Notes under the pieces: generated by a model
What the model was told of the DNA's origin: nothing
The model's database searches: none
The model's input: the letters and a program-made list of their open reading frames with translations, nothing else
Shown here: one piece after another, positions 25,315 through 34,300 of the stretch
Layout of the letters: each line of letters opens with the position of its first letter
How positions within the stretch are numbered: position 1 is the first letter of the stretch
Made by a program: the position numbers and the translations under genes
Source: Photobacterium angustum
Lineage (GTDB): Bacteria; Pseudomonadota; Gammaproteobacteria; Enterobacterales; Vibrionaceae
DNA length: 64,000 nt
Direction: 5' to 3'
Assembly (NCBI RefSeq): GCF_003026365.1
Contig: NZ_PYOM01000001.1
Span: 248,001 to 312,000 of the forward strand

Positions 25315-26271
25315 ATGAAAAAAACTCTTTTAGCTCTTGCTGTACTAACAGCTGGTTCTGCAAATGCAGGCATCAACCTATATGATGCAAACGGTGTTAA
25401 AGTTGACCTATCTGGTGCTGCTGAAGTTCAGTACCACCACGGTTACGATAAAGACTCTAAAGGTGATATCCGTCTTGATGATGGTGATCTTTCATTCGAC
25501 ACTTCTGTAGCAATTTCTCAACAATTAAATGCACTAGCTAAAATTAGCTTTGAGTACGAGAACGAAGATAAAGATGAAGATGGTAGCCGTGTTAAGAACT
25601 ACGAGCTATACACAGGGTTTAATGGCGATTTCGGTCAATTAACTTTCGGTCGTCAATACTTAGTATTTGATGATGTTGGTATCGGCATGGACTATGAAGC
25701 TGGTATTGGTCTATCTCAAGCAAATAAAGAAGTGTTAGATGCTGCAACTAACTTCGATAATATTGCTAAATACACATACGATAACGGTATGTTCTACGCT
25801 GGTGTTTCTCATAAGTTCGATGACTCAGATAAAGGTAAAAAAGATAATTCAGTTACTGATGGTCGTTTAGGTTTCCGTGTTGCAGGTCTTGATGCACGTG
25901 TTTACTACATTGACTACTCTAATGAGCAAATTTGGAACCTAGAAGCTGAATATGCACTAGATGCATTTGTTTTAGCTGCTTCTTACGGTCAGGGTGAAGT
26001 GGATCATGTTGAAGGTAAAGCAACTCAGTTAGCTCTTGCTGGTTCATACACACTAGACAAAACGACTTTTGCTCTAGGTTACAACCATATAACGGATGAT
26101 ATCCAAGCACATACAGCAAACAAAGTTGACTTCGACAACGTATACGCTAACGTTACTCAACAACTACACAGCAACGTTAAAGTTTACGCTGAGCTAGGTT
26201 GGTTAGAAGCTAACCACCACGATTACGATTACGACCTAAACTATACTGCAGGTCTAGAAGTTAAGTTCTAA
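25315..26271 (+). CDS. Outer-membrane porin (OmpL/OmpU type)
   Basis: 318 residues: signal peptide MKKTLLALAVLTAGSANA cleaved before GINLYD, then a gram-negative trimeric porin barrel with alternating aromatic and polar strands and a C-terminal Phe (GLEVKF) required for BamA-dependent assembly. DGRLGFRVAG and GDFGQLTFGRQY are typical of gammaproteobacterial porins. The protein is acidic (many Asp). Codon use is strongly biased as expected for a highly expressed gene. In Photobacterium and Vibrio such porins are regulated by ToxR/ToxS, which are encoded in this window at 32.7-34.1 kb. The exact ortholog name is not certain. Confidence 0.9.
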   Translation: MKKTLLALAVLTAGSANAGINLYDANGVKVDLSGAAEVQYHHGYDKDSKGDIRLDDGDLSFDTSVAISQQLNALAKISFEYENEDKDEDGSRVKNYELYTGFNGDFGQLTFGRQYLVFDDVGIGMDYEAGIGLSQANKEVLDAATNFDNIAKYTYDNGMFYAGVSHKFDDSDKGKKDNSVTDGRLGFRVAGLDARVYYIDYSNEQIWNLEAEYALDAFVLAASYGQGEVDHVEGKATQLALAGSYTLDKTTFALGYNHITDDIQAHTANKVDFDNVYANVTQQLHSNVKVYAELGWLEANHHDYDYDLNYTAGLEVKF

Positions 26272-26290
26272 TTTCAGAATTAGCTGTTAA

Positions 26291-26318
26291 GAAGCCGCCG
26301 TTTTTGGCGGCTTTTTTA
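26291..26318 (+). terminator. Terminator after the porin gene
   Basis: AAGCCGCC / GGCGGCTT stem, loop GTTTTT, then a T-run. Confidence 0.92.
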
Positions 26319-26404
26319 TTATTAAGCGGTTTCTATAATTGTTATACCTCTTAGTAATTATAGTAATAGTTTGATCCTCAATCGTTGTTTATTAGGGATA
26401 TATA

Positions 26405-27040
26405 ATGAAGAAAATATTATTGTTAGCGGCATTATTTTCTGGTGCTGTGCATGCGGCAACACTCTCGGTAGGTAATAATCTTGAGTTGTTGGTTGTAGAT
26501 GGAAAGGAAGTAAAATCAGGTCGATTTTCTCATGCTGAAAATGTTGAACTATCTGAAGGGAAACACCAAATAGTGGTACGTTTTGATAGTGAAGTAAAGC
26601 GTGGTTCTAAAAAAGTGATTTATACAACGCGTCCATATCTATTTGATATCAATATGACTTCACAAGATGCTGAAATCTCTTTGCCGCGTTTATCCACAGA
26701 ATCACAAGCAAAAGCATACTTTGCACGAGACCCACAGTGGACGCTTGAAACAGCGACAGGTGTAACAACATTGTCTGCGGTTGAATTGATCGGGGATGGT
26801 TTAGGTGCTTACAGTGACATGCCTGCACTTGTGGCTGAATATAATAAACGCAACGGTATCATTATTGAAAACGGTAACCCTGTCGATTTACAAAAAACAG
26901 TGGTAGAAGTTGATGATAAAACAGGAAAAGTTCAGATCACGGGTGATGCGTTAACGCAATTAAAGTTATGGTATAGCAAAGCATCTAAAGACGATAAAAA
27001 AGCGTTTAAAATTTGGATGGCAGAGCACGATTTTAATTAA
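26405..27040 (+). CDS. YccT/CsgI-family periplasmic protein (DUF2057)
   Basis: 211 residues with signal peptide [17 protein letters not shown]. The mature protein shows the DUF2057 pattern: [11 protein letters not shown] near the start, [32 protein letters not shown], and a helical C-terminus [21 protein letters not shown]. coli YccT (CsgI) inhibits curli fibre polymerisation in the periplasm; whether that function holds here is unknown since no csg genes are in view. The gene stands alone between the porin and a bidirectional terminator. Confidence 0.82.
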   Translation: MKKILLLAALFSGAVHAATLSVGNNLELLVVDGKEVKSGRFSHAENVELSEGKHQIVVRFDSEVKRGSKKVIYTTRPYLFDINMTSQDAEISLPRLSTESQAKAYFARDPQWTLETATGVTTLSAVELIGDGLGAYSDMPALVAEYNKRNGIIIENGNPVDLQKTVVEVDDKTGKVQITGDALTQLKLWYSKASKDDKKAFKIWMAEHDFN

Positions 27041-27065
27041 GACTTGTGCGTACATTGTAAAAAGC

Positions 27066-27092
27066 AAAAGGCAGCGACTATCGCTGCCTTTT
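27066..27092. terminator. Bidirectional terminator between the DUF2057 and DksA-like genes
   Basis: A perfect 12-base stem AAAAGGCAGCGA with loop CTA, with A/T runs on both outer sides; genes on either side converge. Confidence 0.88.
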
Positions 27093-27118
27093 CTATATAT
27101 GTCATTTATTAATGAAGA

Positions 27119-27475
27119 TCAGTCGTGGTGATAACGACTATGTTCTCGGCACGCTTTACAACGAGGCTGTGCTGGATCTTGTTCTAAATCACTGTATTCA
27201 ATTTCTTCTTCACAATCAGTACATAAACCATACATACCTAGTTTAAATGAACAGACTGCGGCATCTACTTTTTCAAGACGAATTGCAGTATCAAAAAGAG
27301 CAGGAATGAATGATGCTTTCGCCATCGCAATCAGGTCGTTAAGTTCTGCATCATTTATTTTTGCAGGATCAGTAACTAGGCTATTGAGCTGTATTTTATT
27401 TTTTAATTCTTCCGCTAGGGTTAAAAATTCTGTATTTAGCGGGCTCTGAAATTGTTGATAATTCATGTCTACCAT
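27119..27475 (-). CDS. TraR/DksA-type zinc-finger protein
   Basis: 118 residues (115 if the internal ATG at 27466 is used). A helical N-terminus precedes the four-cysteine zinc finger CTDCEEEIEYSDLEQDPAQPRCKAC, the hallmark of DksA/TraR proteins, which bind the RNA polymerase secondary channel. The N-terminal coiled coil is shorter than in DksA (151 residues), and the DxxDxA tip motif of DksA is not obvious, so ppGpp-like activity cannot be assumed. Gene is monocistronic with a long upstream spacer. Confidence 0.75.
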   Translation of the reverse strand: MVDMNYQQFQSPLNTEFLTLAEELKNKIQLNSLVTDPAKINDAELNDLIAMAKASFIPALFDTAIRLEKVDAAVCSFKLGMYGLCTDCEEEIEYSDLEQDPAQPRCKACREHSRYHHD

Positions 27476-28023
27476 TGCCGTAATGATTGATTCAATAGAG
27501 GAAATTAAACATCACTGTCATTAATTATGGGGATTGATATGAAACAAGAGAGCAGCGATAAATTTCAAATATCAGCGAATACCCCAAGTTCGTTTTTAGT
27601 TTAGGCGATATTCATTATTGAGTTGTGATTTGAATCAAGTCTTTGTGTAAATTTATATCAACAACCCTATTTTATTTCGTTTTTTGCTAAAAAAATTAGC
27701 AGATAAAATGTTCTCTTAACAAACGCAAAGAAAAAATAACAAGATATGTATCTCCGTCATTGCACTGTCAATTATCTTATATAGGGAATTAGAGATAGGT
27801 CGTGAATTTAAAGCCTGTATAGTGCGAAATATTTCTTTTTTTATATGTCTTTTTTTTGTTGTTAATACTTGCTTTTCCTACTTTGCCAGCAATACTGACT
27901 TCACTAGGGATTTTATTAAATTAGTCAATTTTGTGACTTATTTTCCTTGTTAGTTATTATTGATTTATAAGTTTTAATCATCGCTATACTAACGTTATCT
28001 CTTGCTTCAATATGGAGGGAGTA
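27476..28023. other. Long AT-rich spacer upstream of ybaN
   Basis: About 550 bases between divergent genes with no gene I can support. A 21-codon ORF at 27540-27605, following ATGGGGATTGAT, is the only one with a plausible ribosome binding site, and nothing indicates it is real. Several long T-tracts occur around 27830-27860. Confidence 0.35.
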
Positions 28024-28482
28024 ATGGATACAAGGAATAGCGTAATAATGCGACAGAGTGCTAATTTAAAAACAAGAGTTGTCTCATCTTTATATGTGGT
28101 TACAGGAGCAACCTGTGTTGTCTTAGGCGTGATAGGGATTTTTTTACCACTGTTGCCTACCACCCCTTTTTTACTACTAGCCAGTGCGTGTTTTATGCGA
28201 GGTTCACCACGTTTAAATCATTGGCTACGAAATCATCCTACCTTTGGACCTATTTTAGATAATTGGTATCAGCATCGCGCGGTTTCTTCTACAGTAAAAC
28301 GTCGTGGAAACATCATGATAGTGTGTAGTTTTGCACTGTCTATTTTTCTTGTACCGTTATGGTGGCATAAAGGGATGTTGTTGGTGATGGCGATGATATT
28401 GCTCTTTTTCTTTAATAGATTGACAGTAATTGATAAAACTATGGCTGGAGAGTTAGTTGCTGACAAACAGGAAAAACAATAA
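28024..28482 (+). CDS. ybaN: YbaN-family inner-membrane protein (DUF454)
   Basis: About 152 residues. The DUF454 core is clear: VVLGVIGIFLPLLPTTPFLLLASACF followed by GSPRLNHWLRNHPTFGPILDNW, with about four hydrophobic segments. Function is unknown. ATG 28024 follows GGAGGG by about five bases and is preferred over ATG 28012, which contains that site. Neighbouring apt is the same as in E. coli, where ybaN lies between priC-rsmS and apt. Confidence 0.85.
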   Translation: MDTRNSVIMRQSANLKTRVVSSLYVVTGATCVVLGVIGIFLPLLPTTPFLLLASACFMRGSPRLNHWLRNHPTFGPILDNWYQHRAVSSTVKRRGNIMIVCSFALSIFLVPLWWHKGMLLVMAMILLFFFNRLTVIDKTMAGELVADKQEKQ

Positions 28483-28541
28483 ACTGCATCAATAATTCAT
28501 GACAGATAACTTTGATATTTATCTGCCAGAGTTGATGATAT

Positions 28542-28568
28542 TGCCTACGATTCAGTAGGCATTTTATT
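28542..28568 (+). terminator. Terminator after ybaN
   Basis: TGCCTAC / GTAGGCA stem with loop GATTCA and T-rich tail. Confidence 0.75.
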
Positions 28569-28612
28569 TCTCGCTTGATACTTATCAGCATTGTGAAAGC
28601 ACGGAAACGATT

Positions 28613-29158
28613 ATGAACCAAGAAACACTTAACTTGATTAAAAATAGTATTCAATCAATTCAAGATTACCCAAAACCGGGGATCTTATTCCGTGATGTGA
28701 CGAGCTTAATGGAGCAGCCTGAAGCTTACCGTGCAACGATTGCTATTTTAGCTGAAAAGTATAAAGATCAAGGTATTACAAAAATCATCGGTACTGAAGC
28801 GCGCGGTTTTTTATTTGGTGCGCCACTTGCTTTGGAACTTGGCGTTGGTTTTGTGCCTGTTCGTAAGCCAGGTAAATTACCGCGTGAAGTGATTGCTGAA
28901 AGCTACGAGTTAGAATACGGCAAAGATACATTAGAAATTCATAAAGATGCAATTAAACCCGGTGATCGCGTATTGCTTGTTGATGATTTATTAGCTACCG
29001 GTGGCACCATTGAAGCGACAACGAATTTAGTGCGCCGTTTAGGTGGTACTGTCGATGATGCTGCATTTGTTATTAACTTACCTGATATCGGCGGTGAAGC
29101 GCGTCTACAAGGTTTAGGTTTAAATGTTTATGCTATTTGCGACTTCCCTGGTCACTAA
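28613..29158 (+). CDS. apt: Adenine phosphoribosyltransferase
   Basis: 181 residues catalysing adenine plus PRPP to AMP (purine salvage). The PRPP-binding motif is [16 protein letters not shown]; the N-terminal [14 protein letters not shown] segment appears as [14 protein letters not shown] and the adenine-binding EARGFLFG motif follows. Length matches E. coli Apt (183). Followed by a hairpin terminator, so probably not cotranscribed with dnaX, although the apt-dnaX order is conserved. Confidence 0.97.
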   Translation: MNQETLNLIKNSIQSIQDYPKPGILFRDVTSLMEQPEAYRATIAILAEKYKDQGITKIIGTEARGFLFGAPLALELGVGFVPVRKPGKLPREVIAESYELEYGKDTLEIHKDAIKPGDRVLLVDDLLATGGTIEATTNLVRRLGGTVDDAAFVINLPDIGGEARLQGLGLNVYAICDFPGH

Positions 29159-29175
29159 GTATAAATAAAACAATG

Positions 29176-29214
29176 AGCAGTAAGTAAGCCAGATGTTTAC
29201 TTACTGTTTATTTG
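29176..29214 (+). terminator. Terminator after apt
   Basis: CAGTAAGTA / TACTTACTG stem followed by TTTATTTG. Confidence 0.65.
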
Positions 29215-29434
29215 CTTAATGATTGCGCTCTCAATTATCTCTTCTCTCGCTCCAAAATACGCAATATGCTAGCATTAGCGCAGGTTTCACCATCAATACA
29301 TCATGTCTTAGTATTTCTCTTATTTTCTACGAACTATTTGTTTTATTGGTATCTAAAATAAGGTTTAGAGAATAATAGAAATAGAGGCGAGTGTATTCAT
29401 AAGACGCTGTCTAGATAGAGTAAGGTAGTTATTA

Positions 29435-31660
29435 ATGAGTTATCAGGTTCTGGCCCGTAAATGGCGTCCATCTCAGTTTTCTGATGTGGTTGGTCAGTCA
29501 CATGTGTTGACAGCCTTAGGCAATGCGTTAACGCAAAATCGCCTTCATCATGCTTATTTGTTCAGTGGTACTCGTGGTGTGGGTAAAACAACCATCGCGC
29601 GCATTTTCGCCAAAGGACTTAACTGTGAAGAAGGGATCACGGCAACCCCCTGTGGTAAATGTGCAACGTGTCGTGAAATTGACGAAGGACGTTTTGTTGA
29701 TCTTTTAGAGATCGATGCGGCGTCTCGCACCAAAGTAGAAGATACTCGTGAACTTCTCGATAACGTTCAGTATAAGCCTGCTCGTGGACGCTTTAAAGTG
29801 TACTTGATCGATGAAGTACATATGTTATCTCGTCACAGTTTTAATGCTTTACTTAAAACGTTAGAAGAGCCGCCGGAGTACGTTAAATTTATTTTAGCGA
29901 CAACGGATCCTCAAAAGTTGCCAGTTACGATATTATCTCGTTGTTTACAGTTCCATTTAAAGCATCTTGATCATCAACAAATCCAAACGCAATTAGAAAA
30001 AGTACTCGCAGAAGAAAAAGTGGAGTATGAAGCTAAAGCATTAAGCTTATTAGCGCGCGCTGCTGAAGGTAGTATGCGTGATGCGTTAAGTTTAACGGAT
30101 CAAGCCATTGCTTTAGGGAATGGTCAAGTTGGCATTAATAATGTTGCGACAATGCTTGGCACATTAGATACAGATCAAGCGTTATTCTTACTTGAAGCTG
30201 TCGCGCAAGCAAATGCAAATATTGCGATGAACAGTTTACAAGAACTGGCGAATATTGGCGTTGAATGGGACAGTCTACTACGTGAATTAGCCAGTCAATT
30301 ACACCGTGTTGCTATGTATCAAGCTTTACCTGCGAGTTTAGGTGATGCGTTGCCTGATGCTGAGCGTATCAGTTTGTTAAGTCAACTGATGACGCCACAA
30401 GATGTGCAGCTATGCTATCAAATAGCGGTGCAAGGTCGACAAGATTTAGGCTATGCCCCTGATGGTCGAACTGGACTTGAAATGGTGCTATTGCGTATGT
30501 TGGCATTTAGGCCAGTTGTTTCATCAGGGATCCAGCCACAAGCGATCAATGTTCCTAGCACTCAACCGGTCGCGACAGTACCTGCTGTAAATCCTAATCC
30601 TACTGGGCAGCAAGGTGTTTCACGCGTACAAGCGTTAAAAGCGCAGGTGCAAGCCGCGCATACGGAGCCAGTATCTCAAGTCGCGCCGCATCAAATACAG
30701 CAACAATCTAATACCGCTGTTAATCCAGAGATGAATGTGGCTCCAATGCCGCCTCATTCTGTGATGTCAGAACAACAAGTAGCACCAGCTCAGCCAAGTG
30801 CTCAACCACAATCTATTGCACCACAACGTTCTCAAGAACCAGTGCCACAGATATCGCAATCGGTGAGTGCGCCTGAAGTGCCAGCAGTACCGAGTGAAAC
30901 ATCACGTACAGGTTCAGCGGCCAGTGGGTTATTGGCGGCACGTAATAGGTTACGTAGCCAGAAACAGCGTGGTAATGATGATAAACAGGTTTCATCGGTA
31001 AAAAAGACGCCAACGACGTCAGCTAAAAAAGTCGCTACATCCGTATTAGATCGCGTTGCGAGTAAGCAAAAAGCGATGCCTACGAGTGCCTCCCGTGCGA
31101 TGCCGACGTCGAATCTCCCAGCAGAACAGCAACAAGAGAAAGAAGATCAAGAATATCGCTGGAAACCGACAGTAAAACCTGATGCTGAAGAGGCTAAAAA
31201 AGTCGATGTGGCTCCACGTGTTTTAAAGAAAGCACTAGAGCACGAAAAAACACCAGAAATGACAAAAATACTTGTCAATGAGGCGGCAAATCAGGATAGT
31301 TGGGCAAACTTAGTGACGCAGTTGGATGTGGGGAAATTAATCCAACAGCTAGCCTTGAACTCTTCTTTTGAGCAGCAAGGTGATCAAATCACATTGCATT
31401 TACGCGCATCGCAACAGCATTTAAATGGTGAGCGTGCTAAAGAACAATTATGTAGTGCATTAAGTACCGTATTAGGACACCCAGTCATGTTGAATATCGT
31501 ACTGGGTGAAGAAGGAAAAACACCGTTAGAATTACGTGAAGAGCTGTATCAACAAAAGTTGTTACAAGCAAAACAGAGCTTAGATAACGATCAAAATGTG
31601 ATGTTTATTTGTCAGCGTTTTGCAGCTCAACTGGATGAAGACAGTGTTCGACCAATTTAA
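29435..31660 (+). CDS. dnaX: DNA polymerase III subunit tau (and probably gamma by frameshift)
   Basis: 741-residue tau subunit of the clamp loader. Walker A GTRGVGKTT (residues 45-53), zinc cysteines in CGKCATC (73-79) with an earlier Cys at 64, DEVH Walker B, and sensor-1 LATTDPQKLP. A long Gln/Pro/Ala-rich linker (about 370-520) precedes the polymerase- and DnaB-binding C-terminal domains. At codons 522-524 the sequence GTA AAA AAG gives an in-frame A AAA AAG slippery heptamer (31000-31006); a -1 shift leads to TAA at 31024 after six codons, giving a gamma-like 530-residue product, as known for E. coli dnaX. Followed 37 bases later by ybaB and recR, the usual operon. Confidence 0.97.
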   Translation: MSYQVLARKWRPSQFSDVVGQSHVLTALGNALTQNRLHHAYLFSGTRGVGKTTIARIFAKGLNCEEGITATPCGKCATCREIDEGRFVDLLEIDAASRTKVEDTRELLDNVQYKPARGRFKVYLIDEVHMLSRHSFNALLKTLEEPPEYVKFILATTDPQKLPVTILSRCLQFHLKHLDHQQIQTQLEKVLAEEKVEYEAKALSLLARAAEGSMRDALSLTDQAIALGNGQVGINNVATMLGTLDTDQALFLLEAVAQANANIAMNSLQELANIGVEWDSLLRELASQLHRVAMYQALPASLGDALPDAERISLLSQLMTPQDVQLCYQIAVQGRQDLGYAPDGRTGLEMVLLRMLAFRPVVSSGIQPQAINVPSTQPVATVPAVNPNPTGQQGVSRVQALKAQVQAAHTEPVSQVAPHQIQQQSNTAVNPEMNVAPMPPHSVMSEQQVAPAQPSAQPQSIAPQRSQEPVPQISQSVSAPEVPAVPSETSRTGSAASGLLAARNRLRSQKQRGNDDKQVSSVKKTPTTSAKKVATSVLDRVASKQKAMPTSASRAMPTSNLPAEQQQEKEDQEYRWKPTVKPDAEEAKKVDVAPRVLKKALEHEKTPEMTKILVNEAANQDSWANLVTQLDVGKLIQQLALNSSFEQQGDQITLHLRASQQHLNGERAKEQLCSALSTVLGHPVMLNIVLGEEGKTPLELREELYQQKLLQAKQSLDNDQNVMFICQRFAAQLDEDSVRPI
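31000..31026 (+). promoter_or_regulatory. Candidate programmed -1 frameshift site in dnaX
   Basis: Heptamer A AAA AAG in the tau frame, with a -1 frame stop codon TAA at 31024-31026. A weak upstream purine motif (CAGG) and a short GACG/CGTC stem are nearby, weaker than the E. coli stimulators. Confidence 0.65.
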
Positions 31661-31697
31661 AGGTTTTTAACCAGACCAAGATAGAGAGAGAAAAGAT

Positions 31698-32027
31698 ATG
31701 TTTGGTAAAGGTGGCATGGGTAACATGATGAAGCAGGCGCAACAGATGCAAGAGCGCATGCAGAAGATGCAAGAAGAAGTAGCAAACATGGAAGTAACTG
31801 GTGAATCAGGTGCTGGTCTTGTTAAAGTTACTATCACTGGTAGCCACAGTGTTCGTCGTGTTGAAATTGACGAAAGCCTAATGGAAGACGACAAAGACAT
31901 GCTAGAAGATCTTATCGCAGCTGCATTTAACGATGCTGCTCGTCGTATCGAAGAAGCACAAAAAGAAAAAATGGCTTCAGTAACTGGCGGTATGAACCTA
32001 CCTGCTGGCTTTAAACTGCCATTCTAA
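31698..32027 (+). CDS. ybaB: Nucleoid-associated protein YbaB/EbfC
   Basis: 109 residues. The Met/Gln-rich N-terminal helix ([23 protein letters not shown]) and [19 protein letters not shown] beta-sheet are typical of the dimeric YbaB/EbfC DNA-binding proteins. It lies in the dnaX-ybaB-recR operon with three bases separating it from recR. Confidence 0.95.
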   Translation: MFGKGGMGNMMKQAQQMQERMQKMQEEVANMEVTGESGAGLVKVTITGSHSVRRVEIDESLMEDDKDMLEDLIAAAFNDAARRIEEAQKEKMASVTGGMNLPAGFKLPF

Positions 32028-32030
32028 TTA

Positions 32031-32630
32031 ATGCGTACCAGTCACTTACTGGAGCATTTAATGGAAGCTTTACGCTGTCTACCGGGGGTTGGCCCTAAGT
32101 CAGCACAGCGTATGGCTTTTAGTTTGCTGCAGCGTAATCGTCAAGGTGGTTTACAGCTTGCAGATGCACTGAGTCAGGCAATGACTGAAATTGGACATTG
32201 CCGTGATTGTCGAACATTTACTGAAGATGATGTTTGTGCCATTTGTGATAATCCTCGCCGCCAAGAAAACGGATTAATTTGTGTTGTTGAAAGTCCTGCG
32301 GATATTGTCGCAGTAGAAGCAACAGGACAATTTTCTGGCCGTTATTTTGTTTTGATGGGGCACTTGTCTCCACTTGATGGTATTGGACCCTCTGATATTG
32401 GTCTTGACCGTCTTGAAAATCGATTACAGCATGAAAATATCAGTGAAATAATTCTTGCAACTAACCCGACGGTTGAAGGGGAAGCCACAGCGCATTACAT
32501 TGCTGAGTTATGTCATGAATATGATGTACCAGCGAGTCGTATTGCTCATGGTGTTCCTGTCGGTGGTGAGTTAGAACTTGTTGATGGCACAACGCTATCG
32601 CATTCATTAGCTGGGCGTCAGCGTTTGTAG
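32031..32630 (+). CDS. recR: Recombination mediator RecR
   Basis: 199 residues. N-terminal helix-hairpin-helix ([14 protein letters not shown]), a zinc finger [16 protein letters not shown], and a Toprim domain ([20 protein letters not shown]) with the [17 protein letters not shown]-terminus. RecR works with RecF and RecO to load RecA onto gapped DNA. Last gene of the dnaX operon, closed by a strong terminator. Confidence 0.97.
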   Translation: MRTSHLLEHLMEALRCLPGVGPKSAQRMAFSLLQRNRQGGLQLADALSQAMTEIGHCRDCRTFTEDDVCAICDNPRRQENGLICVVESPADIVAVEATGQFSGRYFVLMGHLSPLDGIGPSDIGLDRLENRLQHENISEIILATNPTVEGEATAHYIAELCHEYDVPASRIAHGVPVGGELELVDGTTLSHSLAGRQRL

Positions 32631-32648
32631 TTTGTCGAGAATAAATAA

Positions 32649-32677
32649 AAACCGCGCTAATATAGCGCGGTTTTTTT
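32649..32677. terminator. Bidirectional terminator between recR and toxS
   Basis: ACCGCGCTA / TAGCGCGGT stem, loop ATA, T-run on the + strand and A-run on the other side; flanking genes converge. Confidence 0.92.
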
Positions 32678-32700
32678 ATGTGTTACTTAAAGCCTGTATT

Positions 32701-33246
32701 TTACAGCGAGTAAAGAATATTGGATCCATAGGTCAAACTGGTTAATAACAGTGAGTTTTTGTTTATTACATCAATCCGACGGCTTTCTTGCGCATTCATT
32801 CTAAAAATATCTTTTACAACATTAAGTTGCTTATCATCAAAATCAATATTTGTACCCGATGTTACGTCTTTAAATTCTGTTGGCTCAGTGAGCAGATAGC
32901 CACCACTGACATCCCATTGACCTGATTCAGAGATATGAATGGTTACGGGCGTTGGTTTCTCACTATAAAGCTCTAACGTCGTAATACGCGAATAGGTATG
33001 GTTAGGCAAATACACCATATTACTGCTTTGTTTTACTTTACGTAATGTGCCTAAATTATCGAGTTGTGTTGGCTCAATACGGCTAAATGTCGTACTTTGC
33101 CATTCTCGTGACATCAGTAGTTGCTCTTGCTTGTAATCCGTTGAAAAATAAACCCAACTACAAACAGTAATAGAAATAGCAAGGATTCCAAAAGGCCAAT
33201 ACTTACGAACAAAATGCGAGAAGGTAATAGGAGAATTTACTGGCAT
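32701..33246 (-). CDS. toxS: Transmembrane regulatory protein ToxS
   Basis: 181 residues: one membrane helix (FGILAISITVCSWVYF, about residues 19-34) and a periplasmic domain. SREWQSTTFS, a YLPN motif, ISESGQWDVSGGYLL, EFKDVTSG, and SRRIDVINKNSLLLTSLTYGS match Vibrio ToxS along its length. ToxS protects ToxR from proteolysis and takes part in bile-acid sensing in V. cholerae. Its start overlaps the end of toxR by 10 bases, so the pair is translationally coupled. Confidence 0.95.
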   Translation of the reverse strand: MPVNSPITFSHFVRKYWPFGILAISITVCSWVYFSTDYKQEQLLMSREWQSTTFSRIEPTQLDNLGTLRKVKQSSNMVYLPNHTYSRITTLELYSEKPTPVTIHISESGQWDVSGGYLLTEPTEFKDVTSGTNIDFDDKQLNVVKDIFRMNAQESRRIDVINKNSLLLTSLTYGSNILYSL

Positions 33247-34106
33247 AATTTCACATTATCCTCATGGCTAGTCAGTAAACGTAAGGTGATGTTTTCCATT
33301 GGTACACTACTGCTATGTAAGTAATTCAAATACAGTTGATTATTTTGTCCACCAGTGACGATGACTTCGGTTGGTTTACCTTCATCCTGATGATTTTTCA
33401 AATAATCACTGACGCAACTACTGATCATATTGTTCCAATCTTTCATCACTGGATTACTAATTGGCGTATAAATTTTCACGCCCTCAACTTGAAGAAGTGG
33501 ACGAAAAGCTGCCGATTTTGGTGGCATACTTAAATTAACGGCAATCGGCAATATTAAGGCGATTACCAGTGCTATCCAACCAAGCCATGTAACCTTCGGC
33601 TTGGTTTCTATCGAGGCTGGTATAGATGATTCAGGCTCTGTTATTGGTTCAACGATCTCGCTATCTGTAACATCAACACTTGGTGTATCAAGAGGGGGAA
33701 TATGTTCTGGATGCGCTAAAGTTTCTTGAGCTGCAACATTATAATCAGTGTCTTCTTCATCGACATAGGCATCAACAGTAGCAATGATTTGGTAACCACG
33801 TTTGGGCACAGTTTTTACAAATGCAGGCGACTTGGTTGAGTCTTTTAACGCTTTACGCAGTGTTGAAATAGCTTGAGTTAGGCTTGAGTCATCGACTTCA
33901 AAGCCTTGTTCACGCCAAACATAATCGTGAATACGCTGGCGAGTAATAATGAGGCTTGGATCTTCGATTAGAAGACTCAAGGCACGGCTTTCATTACTGC
34001 CCAAACGAATTAACTCATTATTTTCCAGTTTATCAATCAAACTGTTATCGTTTGGATCAAAAATGAATCGTTGTCCGATTAAAAACTTTTTTGCGTGTGT
34101 AGGCAT
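33237..34106 (-). CDS. toxR: Membrane-bound transcriptional regulator ToxR
   Basis: 289 residues. An OmpR-type winged helix (about 15-110) contains LGSNESRALSLLIEDP, YVWREQGFEVDDSSLTQAIS and VPKRGYQI. An acidic, proline-rich linker leads to one membrane helix (about 173-193) and a periplasmic domain with two cysteines (Cys231, Cys288) at the positions used for the intramolecular disulfide in V. cholerae. ToxR controls porin genes in Vibrio and is pressure-responsive in P. profundum. Divergent from htpG with about 195 bases between, the conserved vibrio arrangement. Confidence 0.96.
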   Translation of the reverse strand: MPTHAKKFLIGQRFIFDPNDNSLIDKLENNELIRLGSNESRALSLLIEDPSLIITRQRIHDYVWREQGFEVDDSSLTQAISTLRKALKDSTKSPAFVKTVPKRGYQIIATVDAYVDEEDTDYNVAAQETLAHPEHIPPLDTPSVDVTDSEIVEPITEPESSIPASIETKPKVTWLGWIALVIALILPIAVNLSMPPKSAAFRPLLQVEGVKIYTPISNPVMKDWNNMISSCVSDYLKNHQDEGKPTEVIVTGGQNNQLYLNYLHSSSVPMENITLRLLTSHEDNVKLCQ

Positions 34107-34300
34107 CTATTTAACCTTAGCAATGATCTTCTAATTATTCATTGTTCTATAAGTTTGCTGAATGGTTTCTTAATCTAAAAATATAAAACGTAATCTGAAA
34201 AAATATAAAAAATAAAAAACGTGCTATTTTAGGTTGAAATTATGCTGTTTGACCATATTTATCTTAAAAATAACACCTAACAATTTTCCATGGAGTAGAG

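Noticed and set aside
27540..27605. 21-codon ORF upstream of ybaN
   Set aside because: It has a purine-rich stretch before the ATG but nothing else supports coding; mentioned only in the spacer description.
31026..31033. Further A-runs in dnaX (near 31025 and 31197) as frameshift sites
   Set aside because: In the tau frame they read T AAA AAA, which does not fit the X XXY YYZ rule, and the -1 frame is open for longer.
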